This document shows, piece by piece, positions 62,874 to 64,000 of a stretch of 64,000 nt of DNA. Both the position numbers and the translations under genes were made by a program. The notes under the pieces are model-generated. The model was not told where the DNA came from. It was given only the letters and a program-made list of their open reading frames with translations, and did not search any database. The DNA is from an uncultured Clostridia bacterium (lineage in GTDB: Bacteria; Bacillota; Clostridia; UBA1381), in the NCBI GenBank assembly GCA_934476675.1, contig CAKSOE010000003.1, forward strand, positions 1 to 64,000. The letters run 5' to 3'. The first letter of the stretch is position 1; the number at the start of each line of letters is the position of its first letter.

Positions 62874-64000
62874 TTATTCGCTGTCAGCGGTTTCTTCACT
62901 CTGCACCGCATCCGTTTCCTCCGCGTCTGTTTCGTCATCGTTATCACGCTCTGTCAGAGCAAGACTTACAACACTCACGCCCTCGTCAAGACGCATCAGT
63001 CTTACACCCTGCGTCTGGCGGCTGTATGTGCTTATCTCGTCCGTATGCATACGGATTACAATACCCTCCGAGGTTATGAGCATAACGTCCTCATTATCCG
63101 ATACCGCAGTCATACCGACGAGCTTACCGGTTTTGTCGGTTATGCGGTAGGTGAATATGCCCTTTCCGCCTCTGGTCTGACTTCTGTATTCCTCCGGCCC
63201 GGTCTTTTTGCCGTAACCGTTTTCCGTAACCATAAGAAGCGGCTTTTCTTCGTCAACTACTACCGCGCTCACAACGTAGTCGCCGCCGCTCAGCCTTATA
63301 CCTCTTACGCCGCGTGCGGTACGTCCCATTCCTCTTACGTCGGTTTCGTTAAATCTGATTGCCATACCGTCATGCGTTGCAATCATGACCTCGCGTTCTC
63401 CGTCCGTAAGGTTAACGCTTATCAGCTCATCGTCCTCCGCAAGCTCGATTGCACGCAGACCTTTCTGCCGTATACGCGAATAATCCATGAGATCGGTTTT
63501 CTTAATCGTACCGTTCTTTGTAACAAACGTGAGATAATTTCCGTCCTCGAACTCCCTTATCGGAATCATTGCCGAAATCTTTTCTTCCTGCTCAAGCGGC
63601 AGAAGATTTACAATCGCCATGCCCTTTGCCTGGCGTGTTGCCTCCGGTATCTGATAGCCTTTGAGCTTGTATACAATACCGCGCGTTGTGAAGAACAGTA
63701 TATTGTCGTGCGTTGAGGTTGTGAACAAATGCTCCACAAAATCCTCCTCACGCGTTGTCATTCCGGTTATTCCTCTGCCGCCCCGGCGCTGCGATTTATA
63801 CGTGTCAACCGGCATACGCTTTGTATATCCGTTATGAGTAAGAGTGATAATGCAGTCCTCCTCCTCAATCAAATCTTCAATGTCAAGGTCATTGAAGTTC
63901 ATTGCAATTTCAGTACGTCTTTCATCGCCGTATTTGTTCTTTATCTCGATAAGGTCTGTACGCACGATTTCGAGAATTTTTTCCTCATGCTCCAGAATAT
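62874..64000 (-). CDS. gyrA: DNA gyrase subunit A, C-terminal part
   Basis: The frame is open to the window edge and covers about the last 375 residues of GyrA. It begins inside the coiled-coil (EHEEKILEIVRTDLIEIKN) and contains the C-terminal pinwheel domain with the GyrA box QRRGGRG at IVDTYKSQRRGGRGITGM-like context and related TRGGKG repeats. The tail is acidic (DNDDETDAEETDAVQSEE). The N-terminal breakage-reunion domain with the catalytic Tyr lies outside. Confidence 0.96.
   Translation of the reverse strand, partial: ILEHEEKILEIVRTDLIEIKNKYGDERRTEIAMNFNDLDIEDLIEEEDCIITLTHNGYTKRMPVDTYKSQRRGGRGITGMTTREEDFVEHLFTTSTHDNILFFTTRGIVYKLKGYQIPEATRQAKGMAIVNLLPLEQEEKISAMIPIREFEDGNYLTFVTKNGTIKKTDLMDYSRIRQKGLRAIELAEDDELISVNLTDGEREVMIATHDGMAIRFNETDVRGMGRTARGVRGIRLSGGDYVVSAVVVDEEKPLLMVTENGYGKKTGPEEYRSQTRGGKGIFTYRITDKTGKLVGMTAVSDNEDVMLITSEGIVIRMHTDEISTYSRQTQGVRLMRLDEGVSVVSLALTERDNDDETDAEETDAVQSEETADSE

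Noticed and set aside
1..64000. CRISPR arrays, tRNA or rRNA genes, riboswitches
   Set aside because: No regularly spaced repeats, cloverleaf or rRNA sequence and no familiar riboswitch core were seen; the long intergenic gaps are filled by promoters, hairpins and remnants.

Overview
The window looks like chromosomal DNA from an anaerobic, low-GC, endospore-forming Firmicute of the Clostridia. The signs are a gpr-type germination protease, RqcH, a YmfF/YmfH-like M16 peptidase pair, many S-layer homology (SLH) proteins, strong AGGAGG ribosome binding sites and membrane-bound AraC regulators. A gut pectin or glycosaminoglycan degrader is plausible; Monoglobus-like lineages come to mind, but that is inference from gene content only. 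Almost everything lies on the minus strand; rqcH is the only intact gene on the plus strand.

Right end (about 58.2-64 kb): housekeeping genes, namely gyrA (5' end outside the window), a cyclophilin, gpr with a sigma-G-like promoter, two M16 peptidase genes overlapping by 4 nt, and a GNAT acetyltransferase. An ISL3-type transposase remnant (57.8-58.1 kb) separates these from the next block.

Locus B (about 29.1-57.7 kb): a polysaccharide-use island read from a near-consensus promoter at 57.7 kb. In order it holds a solute-binding lipoprotein and two ABC permeases, a GH105 hydrolase, a secreted beta-helix protein with a dockerin-like tail, two secreted module-sharing proteins, one of them a 1749-residue SLH protein, a small secreted protein, and a 1041-residue secreted protein made of two near-identical halves. 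A second group follows: GH78 rhamnosidase, SGNH esterase, membrane AraC regulator, GH2 galactosidase, an RpiB-fold isomerase that may be DhuI-like, and a broken SGNH gene. The island looks more AT-rich than its surroundings.

Between the loci sits rqcH (plus strand), divergent from a GH88 unsaturated glucuronyl hydrolase that has its own consensus promoter and a strong terminator.

Locus A (about 1-25.8 kb): a second, paralogous polysaccharide-use system. It runs GH105, membrane AraC regulator, secreted DNRLRE/heparinase-fold lyase, DNRLRE protein, small secreted protein, LplA-type binding lipoprotein, two ABC permeases, two SLH proteins, a second secreted heparinase-fold protein with a discoidin domain, then cytoplasmic heparinase-fold, sialidase-fold and TIM-barrel enzymes. 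A three-SLH protein, a 34-residue membrane peptide and a strong outward promoter lie at the left edge.

Working model (inference): surface proteins tethered by SLH domains display lyases and binding modules at the S-layer. Oligosaccharides with unsaturated uronate ends are imported by two ABC systems that lack their own ATPase. GH88/GH105, GH78, GH2, the third heparinase-fold enzyme and the isomerase finish degradation inside, and two membrane AraC regulators sense the sugars outside. The most distinctive feature is that the single 1749-residue SLH protein of locus B corresponds, module for module and in order, to two adjacent genes of locus A plus an extra N-terminal part.
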